Source: Prevotella sp. (GTDB lineage: Bacteria; Bacteroidota; Bacteroidia; Bacteroidales; Bacteroidaceae). Taken from it: a DNA stretch of 64,000 nucleotides. Below are positions 45,615-55,163 of this stretch, in pieces. The DNA is taken from positions 20,566 through 84,565 of the forward strand of contig JAFTQG010000010.1 in NCBI GenBank assembly GCA_017462915.1, read 5' to 3'. Position 1 is the stretch's first letter. The number at the start of each line of letters is the position of its first letter. The translations under genes and the position numbers were made by a program. The notes below the pieces were generated by a model that was not told the DNA's origin, made no database searches, and saw only the letters and a program-made list of their open reading frames with translations.

Positions 45615-48600
45615 TTACAGTCCCTTGCCGTGGCATTTCTTGAACTTCTTGCCCGAGCCGCATGGACAAAGGTCATTAGGCCGAGGCATCTTGTCCCTGA
45701 TGACAGGAGTGCGATTGACCTGCTGCTGTTGCTGTGCCGCCTGTCTCATCTGCTGCTGGGTCTCCGACATCTCGTTATGTCCCGGATTATCAGCATCATC
45801 CTTAGACTCCTGGAATCGCTGCTGACGCTCTTCCGGTGCAGCTTCCTGCACCTGTTCCGGCTGCTGCTCCGGCAACTGTCCTCTCATAAGGATAGACGCC
45901 ATGCGGTCATTCATCTCGTTAATCATATTGTCCCACAGCTTAACACTCTCAAGTTTGAAGACGAGGAGAGGGTCTTTCTGCTCGTAGCTTGCATTCTGTG
46001 AAGAATGTTTCAGCTCATCAAGCTGGCGGAGATTCTCCTTCCATGCGTCATCGATGATACGGAGCATGGTGGTCTTCTCGAACTGCTTGACCACAGAGGC
46101 ACACTCTGTCTCGTAAGCCTCCTTCAGGTCGCAAGGCAACTGGTACACAAGTTTGCCGTCGGTGACAGGCACAATGATTCTCGTGTAGATATGTCCCTGA
46201 TTCTCATATACCGCCTTTATTGTAGGCCAAGCCTGCTCACGGATGCGTGTGGTCTTGCGGTTGAATGAGTCCATGGCAACCTGGAAGGCACGCTCCTCTA
46301 TCTCGGCAAACTTGCCGGACTTCAGTTCTTCCTCTGTAAACGGACACTCCATGGCAAGAACCTTCAGGAACTGCTCACGGCAACCTATATAATCGTTGTT
46401 CTCGGTGATATAAACGACACGGTCCCAGATAAGGTTTGCTATATCCATGCCTATACGTTCACCCATCAGGGCGTGACGGCGCTTCTCGTAGATGACGGTA
46501 CGCTGCTTGTTCATGACGTCATCATACTCCAGCAGACGCTTACGTGTGCCGAAATGGTTTTCCTCAACCTTCTTCTGGGCACGCTCGATAGCATTGGTAA
46601 TCATGGAGCTTTCAATACGCTCGCCCTCCTTGAATCCGAGACGATCCATGACAGACGCTATACGCTCGGAAGCGAAAAGACGCATCAGCTTGTCTTCAAG
46701 CGACACGTAGAAGACAGAAGAACCCGGGTCACCCTGACGGCCTGCACGGCCTCGCAGCTGACGGTCCACACGGCGGCTCTCATGGCGTTCCGTACCGATG
46801 ATGGCAAGACCGCCTGCCGCCTTGACCTCTGGAGAGAGCTTGATATCGGTACCACGGCCTGCCATGTTCGTCGCAATAGTCACCGCACCGAGCATACGCT
46901 CCTCCTGCTTGCCGTCAACCATCACGATGCCCTTTGTCGACTGACCTGCGAGGGCGACGATGTCGGCCTCCTTCTGGTGAAGCTTTGCATTAAGCACCTG
47001 ATGAGGAATGTTGCGCATCTTGAGCATACGCGAGAGGAGTTCGGATATCTCCACGGATGTCGTGCCCACGAGGACAGGGCGTCCGGCCTCACGCATCTCC
47101 ACGATTTCGTCTATCACGGCGTTGTATTTCTCACGCGCAGTCTTGTACACACGGTCATCAAGGTCAAAGCGTGCGATAGGACGGTTGGTGGGAATCTCCA
47201 CCACATCGAGCTTGTATATATCCCAGAACTCGCCGGCCTCCGTGGATGCCGTACCCGTCATGCCTGCCAGTTTGTGGTACATACGGAAATAGTTCTGCAG
47301 GGTAATGGTGGCGAATGTCTGTGTGGCAGCCTCAACCCTCACATGCTCCTTTGCCTCGACAGCCTGATGAAGTCCGTCAGACCAGCGGCGTCCTTCCATA
47401 ATACGGCCAGTCTGCTCGTCGACAATCTTCACCTGTCCGTCTATGACAACATACTCGTCGTCCTTGTTGAACATGCAGTAAGCCTTCAGGAGCTGCTGCA
47501 GGGTATGCACACGCTCTGACTGTATGGCATAGTGTGACATCATGGCATCCTTCTTCTCCAGACGCTCCTCCTCAGAGAGTCCCGCCTCCGTCTCAAGGGC
47601 GGAGAGCGCGGCAGTGATATCAGGAATGACGAAGAGGTCGTCCTGCTTCACCTCCTTGGCGAGCCATGCTGTACCCTTATCGGTAAGGTCGCAAGAGTTC
47701 AGCTTCTCGTCGACAACGAAGAAGAGCGGCTCGACAGCCTCAGGCATCCTGCGGTTGTTGTTCTCCATGTAGTGCTCTTCGGTCTTCAGCATACCGGCCT
47801 TGATACCCTCCTCGGAGAGGTATTTGATGAGCGGCTTGTTCTTTGGAAGAGCCTTGTAAGAGCGGTACAGCGAGAGGAAGCCCTCGTCACAGAGAGCGTT
47901 GCCCTCATTCTTCTTGCCCTCTCCAAGGAGTTTCGTGCCTTCGGCAATCTTCTGCTTTGCCTCGGCAAGGTACTGTGTGGCAAGCTGGCGCTGTACATTG
48001 ACAAGTCGCTCCACAAGCGGCTGATACTCTTCAAACATCTGGTCGTCGCCCTTTGGTACAGGACCGGAGATGATAAGCGGAGTACGCGCGTCGTCGATAA
48101 GCACGGAGTCGACCTCATCGACTATGGCATAGTTGTGGCGACGCTGCACAAGGTCTGCCGGAGAGAGTGCCATATTGTCACGGAGGTAGTCGAAACCGAA
48201 CTCGTTGTTTGTACCGAAAGTGATGTCGGCGTTATACGCCTTGCGGCGCTCGTCAGAGTTTGGCTGATGCTTGTCTATGCAGTCTACGGAGAGTCCGTGG
48301 AACTCATAGAGAGGTCCCATCCACTCCGAGTCACGCTTTGCGAGGTAGTCATTGACCGTCACGACATGTACACCGTTGCCAGTCAGGGCGTTAAGGAATA
48401 CAGGGAGCGTAGCGACAAGCGTCTTGCCCTCACCTGTAGCCATCTCGGCAATCTTCCCCTGATGGAGCACAGTACCGCCGAAGAGCTGCACATCATAGTG
48501 CACCATCTCCCATTTCAGGTCATTTCCGCCTGCTGTCCAGTGGTTGTGGTATATAGCCTTGTCACCTTCTATGGTGATGAAGTCGTTGTTAGGGTTGGCG

Positions 48601-49016
48601 GCAAGCTCGCGGTCGAAGTCCGTGGCAGTGACAACGGTCTCCTCGTTCTCGGCGAAACGGCGTGCCGTCTCCTTGACTATGGAGAACGCAACAGGCATGA
48701 CATCGTTGAGAGCCTCCTCATAAAGGTCAAGCACCTCCTTGTCAAGCTTGTCTATCTCGTTGAATATAGGCTCGCGCTCGTCGAGTGGAGTCTGCTCGAT
48801 AGTAGCCTTCAACTGCTCTATCTGCTTCTGCTTCTCCACGCCCTTGTCGTATATGTACGCCTGCAACTCCTTTGTCTTGGCGCGGAGCTGGTCGTTGTCC
48901 AGCATCCTGACTTCCTCATAGGCAACCTTAACCTTATCGACATAAGGCTGGATGAGTTTCATGTCACGTGTCGACTTGTTGCCGAACAGCGACTGCAAAA
49001 ATTTTGTAAAGTTCAT
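45615..49016 (-). CDS. secA: Preprotein translocase ATPase SecA
   Basis: The motor of the Sec export pathway. 1133 residues, longer than the roughly 900 of Escherichia coli SecA, owing to insertions in the first nucleotide domain (a lysine- and glutamate-rich stretch around residues 330-420) and a longer C-terminal linker rich in Gln/Glu. Walker A is [14 protein letters not shown], Walker [17 protein letters not shown], and the arginine motif [13 protein letters not shown]. It ends with the zinc motif [14 protein letters not shown] that binds SecB or ribosomes. It has its own full promoter. Confidence 0.97.
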   Translation of the reverse strand: MNFTKFLQSLFGNKSTRDMKLIQPYVDKVKVAYEEVRMLDNDQLRAKTKELQAYIYDKGVEKQKQIEQLKATIEQTPLDEREPIFNEIDKLDKEVLDLYEEALNDVMPVAFSIVKETARRFAENEETVVTATDFDRELAANPNNDFITIEGDKAIYHNHWTAGGNDLKWEMVHYDVQLFGGTVLHQGKIAEMATGEGKTLVATLPVFLNALTGNGVHVVTVNDYLAKRDSEWMGPLYEFHGLSVDCIDKHQPNSDERRKAYNADITFGTNNEFGFDYLRDNMALSPADLVQRRHNYAIVDEVDSVLIDDARTPLIISGPVPKGDDQMFEEYQPLVERLVNVQRQLATQYLAEAKQKIAEGTKLLGEGKKNEGNALCDEGFLSLYRSYKALPKNKPLIKYLSEEGIKAGMLKTEEHYMENNNRRMPEAVEPLFFVVDEKLNSCDLTDKGTAWLAKEVKQDDLFVIPDITAALSALETEAGLSEEERLEKKDAMMSHYAIQSERVHTLQQLLKAYCMFNKDDEYVVIDGQVKIVDEQTGRIMEGRRWSDGLHQAVEAKEHVRVEAATQTFATITLQNYFRMYHKLAGMTGTASTEAGEFWDIYKLDVVEIPTNRPIARFDLDDRVYKTAREKYNAVIDEIVEMREAGRPVLVGTTSVEISELLSRMLKMRNIPHQVLNAKLHQKEADIVALAGQSTKGIVMVDGKQEERMLGAVTIATNMAGRGTDIKLSPEVKAAGGLAIIGTERHESRRVDRQLRGRAGRQGDPGSSVFYVSLEDKLMRLFASERIASVMDRLGFKEGERIESSMITNAIERAQKKVEENHFGTRKRLLEYDDVMNKQRTVIYEKRRHALMGERIGMDIANLIWDRVVYITENNDYIGCREQFLKVLAMECPFTEEELKSGKFAEIEERAFQVAMDSFNRKTTRIREQAWPTIKAVYENQGHIYTRIIVPVTDGKLVYQLPCDLKEAYETECASVVKQFEKTTMLRIIDDAWKENLRQLDELKHSSQNASYEQKDPLLVFKLESVKLWDNMINEMNDRMASILMRGQLPEQQPEQVQEAAPEERQQRFQESKDDADNPGHNEMSETQQQMRQAAQQQQQVNRTPVIRDKMPRPNDLCPCGSGKKFKKCHGKGL

Positions 49017-49089
49017 TTTATGTTTTTGTTTTTATTCCTGTTTACAGCTGTGACAAAGCAACATCTGTGCCAATCTCAGCAATTAGGTG

Positions 49090-49120
49090 CAAAGTTAGCA
49101 AAAAAATCCCAAACGGCAAA
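49090..49120 (-). promoter_or_regulatory. Promoter of secA
   Basis: On the minus strand TTTG (49120-49117), 19 bp, then TAACTTTG (49097-49090), 73 bp ahead of the ATG. Confidence 0.6.
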
Positions 49121-49325
49121 GACGGCAAAAAGCCAAGGACACATAATTAAATATATTTAAGGCTATCTAAAGTGCTTTGACTTTCCAGAGACATAACCGT
49201 CAGGCCATTTTGAGGTGTCGGCTGATTTGAAATACAGGAATATGCGCAAGTTTTCAAACGCACTGTTTATCATAACAGGCAAAAACGGCATCCAAGGTGG
49301 CATTTCCTGACACATCCAGCTGCAA

Positions 49326-49466
49326 GATGTGACTTTTCCGCGAACGAAACGTCACACTTTGCACACAAAACGTCACCTTCAGCAAAGGGAAACGACACAA
49401 TCCACGACACGAAACGTGACGACCCTGCACACGAAGGGTCACCTTTGACAGACGAAAGGTCACCCT
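49326..49466. repeat. 22-nt phased dyad-repeat array 4 (about seven units)
   Basis: Cores with centres near 49331, 49353, 49374, 49396, 49418, 49440 and 49461, spaced 21-22 nt. The first four or five units use the variant core CGTCAC/GTGACG, the last two GGTCACC. It is the longest and most degenerate array, downstream of the DUF4105 gene. The other parts of the 736-bp gap, 49121-49325 and 49467-49684, hold nothing I can name. Confidence 0.8.
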
Positions 49467-49684
49467 TCACTCACACTGCAAGCAATACAGATTTTACTAT
49501 CCTATATTAAAATACTGACAAACAGATATTTATCATGAATAGCAAAAATAGAGAAAATTTACCGACAAAACAGTTCACACGCGTTTTTCCGCAATTCTAC
49601 GAGGTCAAAAACCGCATGGGTTTTCTATTATCTCACCGCATTTTACAGTCAAAGGTGTGACCGCCGACAACGCAAAAGCACAAC

Positions 49685-49719
49685 AAAACGGGGCTGCCGG
49701 AACACATCCGACAGCCCCG
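49685..49719 (-). terminator. Terminator of the DUF4105 gene
   Basis: A GC-rich stem CGGGGCTG...CAGCCCCG with one mismatch (49689-49719), followed on the minus strand by TTTTGTTG. It lies 34 bp after the gene's stop. Confidence 0.82.
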
Positions 49720-49752
49720 CAAGCCACTGTTCAAAAAACCGCGCCGCCCCTC

Positions 49753-50943
49753 TCACGCTACAGCCTTAACACCTTTCATCTTCATTCCGCAACGGACGAG
49801 GACAGAGAGGGCGAGGAGACGGACGGACATGTCTATCCACTGAATGCCAAAGCTATACACCACGAGCAACAGGCATACGCACACTATCTGCACAAGCCAC
49901 AGCCAATGGAGCACGCCTTTACGGAAACGGCATATCGCACGCACGCCGAAGACAAGCACAAGAGGATTGAAAAGGAGTATCTGCGCATTGAGACTCACCG
50001 TAGGATGGTGTGAGAAAAGCATCGCCACCATGACGATACTGCACAACGCCAGACAGCATTCGAGCACAGCGTCGTACCACCACAGATACCTGCCCGTGCG
50101 CCATTCCGCCACCGAGAGGAGCAAGGTCACGGCAAGAAGGATAGAGGCACACTGCACAGGTGTCAGAGGAAAGCCCTCGTCCACCACCTGAAGAGCAGGC
50201 GGAACGACTTTGCTTTTAGACTTTACGAAGACCCTTTTATTGCCGTGTTTATCAATAATATACGCTTTGTCGGCAGAAGAACGCATTGAATGTGGCAGAA
50301 ACTGGAACTCCGACAGGTCAAGTTGCCTGTCTGCACCCACGCCGAGGAGCAGGTCATTGCCAAGGCGCGCCCAAGGATAATCTCCGTTCATGTCATGAAT
50401 CATCTTACGGAACGTCACCCCTTCCGGCACCTTCCCGTCATAGACGACACGGCCGTCGATGTTGTCGCAGACGATGTCACGGGCACGGGTCGTGCAGTTG
50501 TCGTAAAAGAAGTTGTAGCGGTAGACCCTGTTCTCAGGCTTCCAGTTCTCGTTGAGAGCCGCTATCACACGTAGTTTCTCACTGGCAGTGAGATTGATTT
50601 CCTGCTGCGCGACACTGCTACCGTAGTACTCATACTCCCGCTTGAAAAGCTCAAACGGGCACAAGCCCATCTCGTAGTCCGTGAGACCGAACACGAAACG
50701 CAGCGCGAAGAACGGTTTGTCAAAACTGAACACGCCGTAATTCACGGCGACATCCTCGCCGCTCTGGCGGTTCTCCACACGCAAGGCGGAATGTCCGTAG
50801 AGGCTGTACACTGTCTGATGTGGCGAGCACGTCAGGAGATAGATATGGATAGAGTCCGGCTCCACCCCACCCTGCGCATAGCCACGGGCAGAGGGGAGAA
50901 ACAGCAAGAAAACTGTTATAAAAATCGCATATAAATGTTTCAC
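49753..50943 (-). CDS. DUF4105 membrane protein
   Basis: 396 residues if it starts at the GTG at 50943, which gives a clean signal peptide (KHLYAIFITVFLLFLPSARGYAQ region). An ATG at 50970 would add nine residues ahead of it, but a -7 box (50948-50955) lies between the two. The DUF4105 domain (also called the Lnb N-terminal periplasmic domain) spans about 30-250 with LYGHSALRV and the DNCTTRARDI block. Four or five membrane helices follow. In Lnb the domain belongs to a lipoprotein N-acyltransferase, so a similar role is possible but unproven. Confidence 0.85.
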   Translation of the reverse strand: MKHLYAIFITVFLLFLPSARGYAQGGVEPDSIHIYLLTCSPHQTVYSLYGHSALRVENRQSGEDVAVNYGVFSFDKPFFALRFVFGLTDYEMGLCPFELFKREYEYYGSSVAQQEINLTASEKLRVIAALNENWKPENRVYRYNFFYDNCTTRARDIVCDNIDGRVVYDGKVPEGVTFRKMIHDMNGDYPWARLGNDLLLGVGADRQLDLSEFQFLPHSMRSSADKAYIIDKHGNKRVFVKSKSKVVPPALQVVDEGFPLTPVQCASILLAVTLLLSVAEWRTGRYLWWYDAVLECCLALCSIVMVAMLFSHHPTVSLNAQILLFNPLVLVFGVRAICRFRKGVLHWLWLVQIVCVCLLLVVYSFGIQWIDMSVRLLALSVLVRCGMKMKGVKAVA

Positions 50944-50947
50944 GATG

Positions 50948-50955
50948 CAAAAATA
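50948..50955 (-). promoter_or_regulatory. -7 promoter element for the DUF4105 gene
   Basis: On the minus strand TATTTTTG matches TAnnTTTG and ends 4 bp ahead of the GTG at 50943, which would make the mRNA leaderless. No -33 box is visible. Confidence 0.35.
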
Positions 50956-51000
50956 ACTTATATTTCTCATAAAACGTGCATTTATATCCAAAAAAAATGG

Positions 51001-51008
51001 TAAATTTG
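51001..51008 (+). promoter_or_regulatory. -7 promoter element of the barrel-lptC-CNNM operon
   Basis: TAAATTTG matches TAnnTTTG, 51 bp ahead of the ATG at 51060. Confidence 0.45.
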
Positions 51009-51059
51009 CAACAAATTTTGATTTCATGTCCTGTCGCAAAGGATAATTTGACAATATTT

Positions 51060-52340
51060 ATGAAGAATCTACTCTTTCCGCTTCTGCTCCTTGCCCCTCT
51101 GGCGACAATGGCGCAGAGCGGCACAAACTCACCATACAGCCAGTTTGGCGTGGGAACGCTCAACGACCAGGCTACAGGTTTCAACAAAGGCATGAACGGC
51201 CTTGCGCAGGGCTTCCGCGAGGGAAACCAGGTGAACTATGCAAACCCTGCCTCTTATTCCAACATGGATTCGCTGACATTCGTCTTTGATGTCGGCGCGT
51301 CGCTTCATGTGACGAACCTCAACGAGGGTGGCACAAAGCGCAATGTCAACAACTCCAACTTCGACTATGCCGTCATGAGCTTCCGCGCCATGAAGGGTCT
51401 CGGCGTCAGTGCCGGTATCCTGCCTTACTCCAATGTAGGCTACAACTACCATACGAGAGGAGAGTCGGTAGGCCCGAACGCTCCGTCATTCGTCACGACA
51501 TACAACGGCAACGGCGGCATCCGCCAATTCTATGTCGGCGCAGGCTGGCAGACTCCGCTTAAAGGTCTGTCGGTCGGTGCGAACATCTCATACATCTGGG
51601 GAACGATTTCAAGGAGCGTCACGGAGTCTTTCGCCGAGTCGAGCAACAGTACGACAAACCGTTACTACAACAGTTCCGTAAGGAGCTACCGTCTTGATAT
51701 AGGCTTGCAGTATGAGCTGGCTATCGACAAGAAGAACGCCCTGACATTCGGCGCATCATTCACTCCGGGACACAACTTCGGAGGCAGTGCCGAGATGGAC
51801 CAGATACATACAGACAACTCCACTGGTGTGGCAGACACGACACGCTTCCATATAGACAAGGCGCTGTTTATCCCTAATCAGATAAGCGCCGGCGTGGCAT
51901 ACGCCTACGGCAAGAAGCTGAAGGTCGGCGCAGACTATTCTCTCCAGCAGTGGAGCAAGAAGCCGTTCCCTGACCTTGTACACGGCGACTATGTCCTTGC
52001 AGACAACATACTGAAAGACAGGCACAAGATAACCCTCGGCGGCGAATTTGTCAACAACATCACAAGCCGCAAATACCTTGACCGTGTACGCATACGTGCC
52101 GGCGTGGGCTATGCGTCGCCTTACACGACCATCAACGGCCATGACGGCCCGAAGGAGATTTCCGCCTCCATCGGCTTCGGCCTGCCTATCACCAACGCCT
52201 GGAACAACCGTTCGATGCTCAACATCTCGGCACAGTGGTGCAACACTTCCGCCGACGGCCTCATAAAGGAGAACACTTTCCGCATCAACCTCGGCATAAC
52301 ATTCAACGAGCGCTGGTTTATGAAGTGGAAGCTCGAATAG
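51060..52340 (+). CDS. Outer-membrane beta-barrel protein (FadL-like)
   Basis: 426 residues from the ATG at 51060 (MKNLLFPLLLLAPLATMAQ signal). After it comes SPYSQFGVGTLNDQATGFNKGMNGLAQG, an N-terminal hatch-like motif seen in FadL/PorV-type barrels, then many amphipathic strands to the C-terminus. The upstream frame from 50976 is rejected because it runs through the promoter. It is 39 bp upstream of lptC. The cargo is unknown; a role in outer-membrane biogenesis or hydrophobic uptake is possible. Confidence 0.85.
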   Translation: MKNLLFPLLLLAPLATMAQSGTNSPYSQFGVGTLNDQATGFNKGMNGLAQGFREGNQVNYANPASYSNMDSLTFVFDVGASLHVTNLNEGGTKRNVNNSNFDYAVMSFRAMKGLGVSAGILPYSNVGYNYHTRGESVGPNAPSFVTTYNGNGGIRQFYVGAGWQTPLKGLSVGANISYIWGTISRSVTESFAESSNSTTNRYYNSSVRSYRLDIGLQYELAIDKKNALTFGASFTPGHNFGGSAEMDQIHTDNSTGVADTTRFHIDKALFIPNQISAGVAYAYGKKLKVGADYSLQQWSKKPFPDLVHGDYVLADNILKDRHKITLGGEFVNNITSRKYLDRVRIRAGVGYASPYTTINGHDGPKEISASIGFGLPITNAWNNRSMLNISAQWCNTSADGLIKENTFRINLGITFNERWFMKWKLE

Positions 52341-52379
52341 CATCATGCGCTGCAGGCTGACACCCAACACCGAAATCTT

Positions 52380-53036
52380 ATGAAGAGAATACTCTACATA
52401 CCCTTGCTCTTCACCATCTTCCTGTCCTGCCAAGGCGAGAAAGAACATACGGCGGCCGCCATCTACGACAAGGATTCCGTATCCATGATGACGAGTTTCG
52501 GCGTGAATACATTGATTTCCGACTCGGGAATCATGAAATACAAGATTGTGGCTGAGGAATGGGAGGTGAACACTGTAAGGCATCCTTCACGGTGGATTTT
52601 CCATAAAGGACTGTTCATGGAGCAGTTTGACGAGAAATTCCAGATACAGGCTTTCGTGCAGTGTGATACAGCATACTACTTTGACCAGAACCGTCTGTGG
52701 GAGCTGCGCGGAAGGGTGCGCATACGCACTGCCGACGGTCTGCGCTTCGCCAGCGAGGAACTGTTCTGGGATCAGGTGAGCCACGAGTTCTACAGCCACA
52801 TGTTCTCCAAGGTCATCACTCCCGAGCGTACCATGCAGGGCACATATTTCCGCAGCAATGAGAATATGACGAGATACATGGTAACCAACTCAAAGGGCTC
52901 TTTCGAGAGTGCCGACATGGGCATAGGCGTAGAAGAAGCGCCTGCAACCCAAGGAGATGCTCCTGCCGACACGGCACAGCAGCCGAAGCGCACCCAGACA
53001 GTCCCGACAAAGAGAACCATGCCACAACAGCCCTGA
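52380..53036 (+). CDS. lptC: LPS export protein LptC
   Basis: 218 residues. A lipoprotein-type start (FTIFLSCQGE, Cys17) is followed by an LptC/OstA-like beta-jellyroll (residues ~40-170: MTSFGVNTLISDSGIMKYKIVAEEW, ELRGRVRI, LFWDQVSHEFYS). The Pro/Gln/Thr-rich tail is specific to this lineage. LptC passes lipopolysaccharide from the inner-membrane ABC transporter to LptA. It lies between a barrel gene and a CNNM gene, 52 bp before the latter. Confidence 0.87.
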   Translation: MKRILYIPLLFTIFLSCQGEKEHTAAAIYDKDSVSMMTSFGVNTLISDSGIMKYKIVAEEWEVNTVRHPSRWIFHKGLFMEQFDEKFQIQAFVQCDTAYYFDQNRLWELRGRVRIRTADGLRFASEELFWDQVSHEFYSHMFSKVITPERTMQGTYFRSNENMTRYMVTNSKGSFESADMGIGVEEAPATQGDAPADTAQQPKRTQTVPTKRTMPQQP

Positions 53037-53088
53037 AGGGCATCACTGCTTGACAATTCCGTTTCGATTACTTTCCTAATATATTAAG

Positions 53089-54363
53089 GTGTACACAACT
53101 CTTATCATCGCAATATTGTTCATCATGCTATGCTCTGCATTCTTCTCGGGAATGGAGATAGCCTTTGTCTCCTCCAACAGGATGCTGCTCGAGATGGACA
53201 AGGAGCGCGATGCCATAACAAGCAAGCCTTTAGAGATATTCTACAAGCATCCGAACAACTTCGTATCGACAATGCTCGTCGGCAACAACATCGCCCTCGT
53301 GCTGTACGGAATACTTTTCGCGAAGCTGTTTGACACAACACTTTTTGCCGGCTTCGAGCCGGAGATGAGGGTGTTCCTCGACACGATACTGTCGACCGTC
53401 ATAGTGCTTTTCACAGGAGAGTTCCTGCCGAAGACAATATTCAAGAACAACCCGAACTACCTGCTGAAGTTCTTCGCCTACCCTGCCCTGTTCTTCTATA
53501 TCGTGCTGTGGCCCATATCGCGGTTTGCCACGATGCTCAGCCGTATATGCCTACGCATAGCCGGCGTCAAGATAGACAACGGACAGCAAGACGACGCCTT
53601 CACAAGAGTAGACCTTGACCACCTCGTGCAGTCTTCCATAGACCATGTAGAGAATCAGGACAAGCTGGAGACAGAGGTCGAACTGTTTCAGAATGTCCTT
53701 GACTTCTCCGACACGAAGGTGAGGGACTGCATGGAGCCGCGTACAGAGGTCACGGCAGTGGATATAGACTGTACGCAGGAAGAACTGATGCAGAAATTCA
53801 TAGAGAGCGGCAAGTCGAAGATAATTGTCTATCATGAGGACATAGACCACATCGTGGGCTACATACATTCCTCCGAGATGTTCCGCGCCCCTTCTGAATG
53901 GAGGAAGCATCTGCGCGAGATGCCTTTCGTCCCTGAGACCATGGCGGCGAAGAAGATGATGCAGATGTTCCTGCAGCAGAAGAAGAGCATCGGCATTGTC
54001 GTCGACGAGTTCGGAGGCACCTCGGGCATAGTCTGCCTTGAGGACATCGTGGAGGAGATATTCGGAGAGATAGAGGACGAGCACGACAACTCGAAATATA
54101 TCGCGAAGCAGATTTCCGAGAACGAATACATCCTTTCCGCACGCCTGGAGATAGAGAAGGTCAACGAGATGTTCCAGCTGGACCTGCCAGAGAGCGACGA
54201 CTACATGACCATCGGCGGACTTATCCTGCACGAATACCAGAATTTCCCGAAGCTCAACGAGATTGTCGACATATACCCCTACTCGTTCAAGATTGTCAAG
54301 AGCACAATGACAAAGATAGAACTTGTACGCGTAAAGGTGGAAGACAGGCCTAAAGAACGGTAA
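53089..54363 (+). CDS. CNNM/CorC-family membrane protein with CBS domains
   Basis: 424 residues starting at GTG 53089. A DUF21 membrane domain with three to four segments (1-160) holds the family motif FSGMEIAFVSSNR. A CBS pair follows (about 205-330: DCMEPRTEV, IGIVVDEFGGTSGIV), then a CorC_HlyC domain to the end. Relatives export Mg2+ or affect its balance; in gliding Bacteroidetes GldE has this layout. No ATG is near, so GTG is likely. It is the last gene of the operon. Confidence 0.9.
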   Translation: MYTTLIIAILFIMLCSAFFSGMEIAFVSSNRMLLEMDKERDAITSKPLEIFYKHPNNFVSTMLVGNNIALVLYGILFAKLFDTTLFAGFEPEMRVFLDTILSTVIVLFTGEFLPKTIFKNNPNYLLKFFAYPALFFYIVLWPISRFATMLSRICLRIAGVKIDNGQQDDAFTRVDLDHLVQSSIDHVENQDKLETEVELFQNVLDFSDTKVRDCMEPRTEVTAVDIDCTQEELMQKFIESGKSKIIVYHEDIDHIVGYIHSSEMFRAPSEWRKHLREMPFVPETMAAKKMMQMFLQQKKSIGIVVDEFGGTSGIVCLEDIVEEIFGEIEDEHDNSKYIAKQISENEYILSARLEIEKVNEMFQLDLPESDDYMTIGGLILHEYQNFPKLNEIVDIYPYSFKIVKSTMTKIELVRVKVEDRPKER

Positions 54364-54380
54364 CAGAAAGTCTGTTTTTG
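54362..54380 (+). terminator. Short terminator at the CNNM stop codon
   Basis: AACAGA/TCTGTT (54362-54367 and 54371-54376) with a three-base loop, then TTTTG. The stem begins within the stop codon. It is small, so confidence is low. Confidence 0.35.
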
Positions 54381-54463
54381 TAAAGAGCTGCCAAATAAGA
54401 GGGATTTGGGTTAAGAAATCCTAATTATTGACTGTATTTATTACATACTTACGCAAAATTGTG

Positions 54464-54471
54464 TAATTTTG
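54464..54471 (+). promoter_or_regulatory. -7 promoter element of tRNA-Thr and perhaps mce
   Basis: TAATTTTG matches TAnnTTTG, 13 bp ahead of the mature tRNA 5' end. Confidence 0.5.
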
Positions 54472-54484
54472 CATCGTTTTATTG

Positions 54485-54560
<76 letters not shown>

Positions 54561-54581
54561 GACAAAAAAGCCTAAACTAAA

Positions 54582-54986
54582 ATGAAAATCTCACACATTG
54601 AGCATCTGGGCATAGCTGTCCAGAGCATTGAAGAAGCACTTCCTTATTTCACAGACGTTCTCGGACTGGAGTGCTATGCCACAGAGGTCGTTGAAGACCA
54701 GAAGGTAAAGACAGCATTCCTCCGTTGTGGCGAGGTAAAAATCGAGCTCCTTGAGCCTACATCCCCTGAGTCAACAATACAGAAATGGCTCGACAAAGGC
54801 AATAAGGGCGTACACCATGTAGCGTTCTGCATAGAGGACGGCGTTGCCAACGCGCTTGCAGAATGTGACGAAAAGGGCCTGCGCCTCATAGACAAGGCTC
54901 CGCGTCCGGGCGCAGAGAAGCTGAACATCGCGTTCCTGCATCCGAAGTCCACTTGCGGAATCCTTACAGAGCTCTGCGAGCACTAA
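54582..54986 (+). CDS. mce: Methylmalonyl-CoA epimerase
   Basis: Converts (R)- to (S)-methylmalonyl-CoA (or the reverse) between the mutase and the decarboxylase in propionate formation. 134 residues of the vicinal-oxygen-chelate fold. It starts KISHIEHLGIAVQSIEEAL, with the metal ligands His8 (in IEHLGIA), the later His in HHVAF and a Glu near the end (GILTEL). It is complete. The gene follows a tRNA by 21 bp without a promoter of its own. Confidence 0.94.
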   Translation: MKISHIEHLGIAVQSIEEALPYFTDVLGLECYATEVVEDQKVKTAFLRCGEVKIELLEPTSPESTIQKWLDKGNKGVHHVAFCIEDGVANALAECDEKGLRLIDKAPRPGAEKLNIAFLHPKSTCGILTELCEH

Positions 54987-54991
54987 GAAAA

Positions 54992-55040
54992 ACAGAAACA
55001 GCCGTTTCCGGCATTTGTGCCTGGGGACGGCATATTCTGT
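54992..55040 (+). promoter_or_regulatory. Extended hairpin between mce and mmdA
   Basis: The outer arms ACAGAA/TTCTGT (54992 and 55040) and inner arms GCCGT/ACGGC and GGCA/TGCC form a long imperfect hairpin. No T-run follows, so transcription may continue into mmdA. It could limit or process the message. Confidence 0.4.
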
Positions 55041-55163
55041 CTATATGGGGTATCTATACATTGCCTCTTTTCCCACCGTAATATGACAAGAGAGCATTTA
55101 GCTGCCCCGTCCGGCTTAACGAAAAAGTCAATTCATTTTACTTATAAATAAACATTCACAACA

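Noticed and set aside
46473-47519. Open frame of 348 codons opposite secA
   Set aside because: Antisense shadow of a highly conserved gene with strong codon bias; Leu/His/Thr-rich translation without family features.
47772-49160. Long open frame (462 codons) on the plus strand opposite secA
   Set aside because: It mirrors the secA coding frame, has no signal, domain or recognisable motif, and runs through the secA promoter. It is an antisense shadow.
49254-49470. Two overlapping minus-strand frames with KGD/SFAE-like periodic peptides
   Set aside because: They are translations of the 22-nt dyad array 4; the period of 22 is not a multiple of three and the peptide pattern is broken.
49657-50013. 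Plus-strand frame of 118 codons
   Set aside because: It covers the terminator and the C-terminal codons of the DUF4105 gene in antisense, and is His/Thr-rich without motifs.
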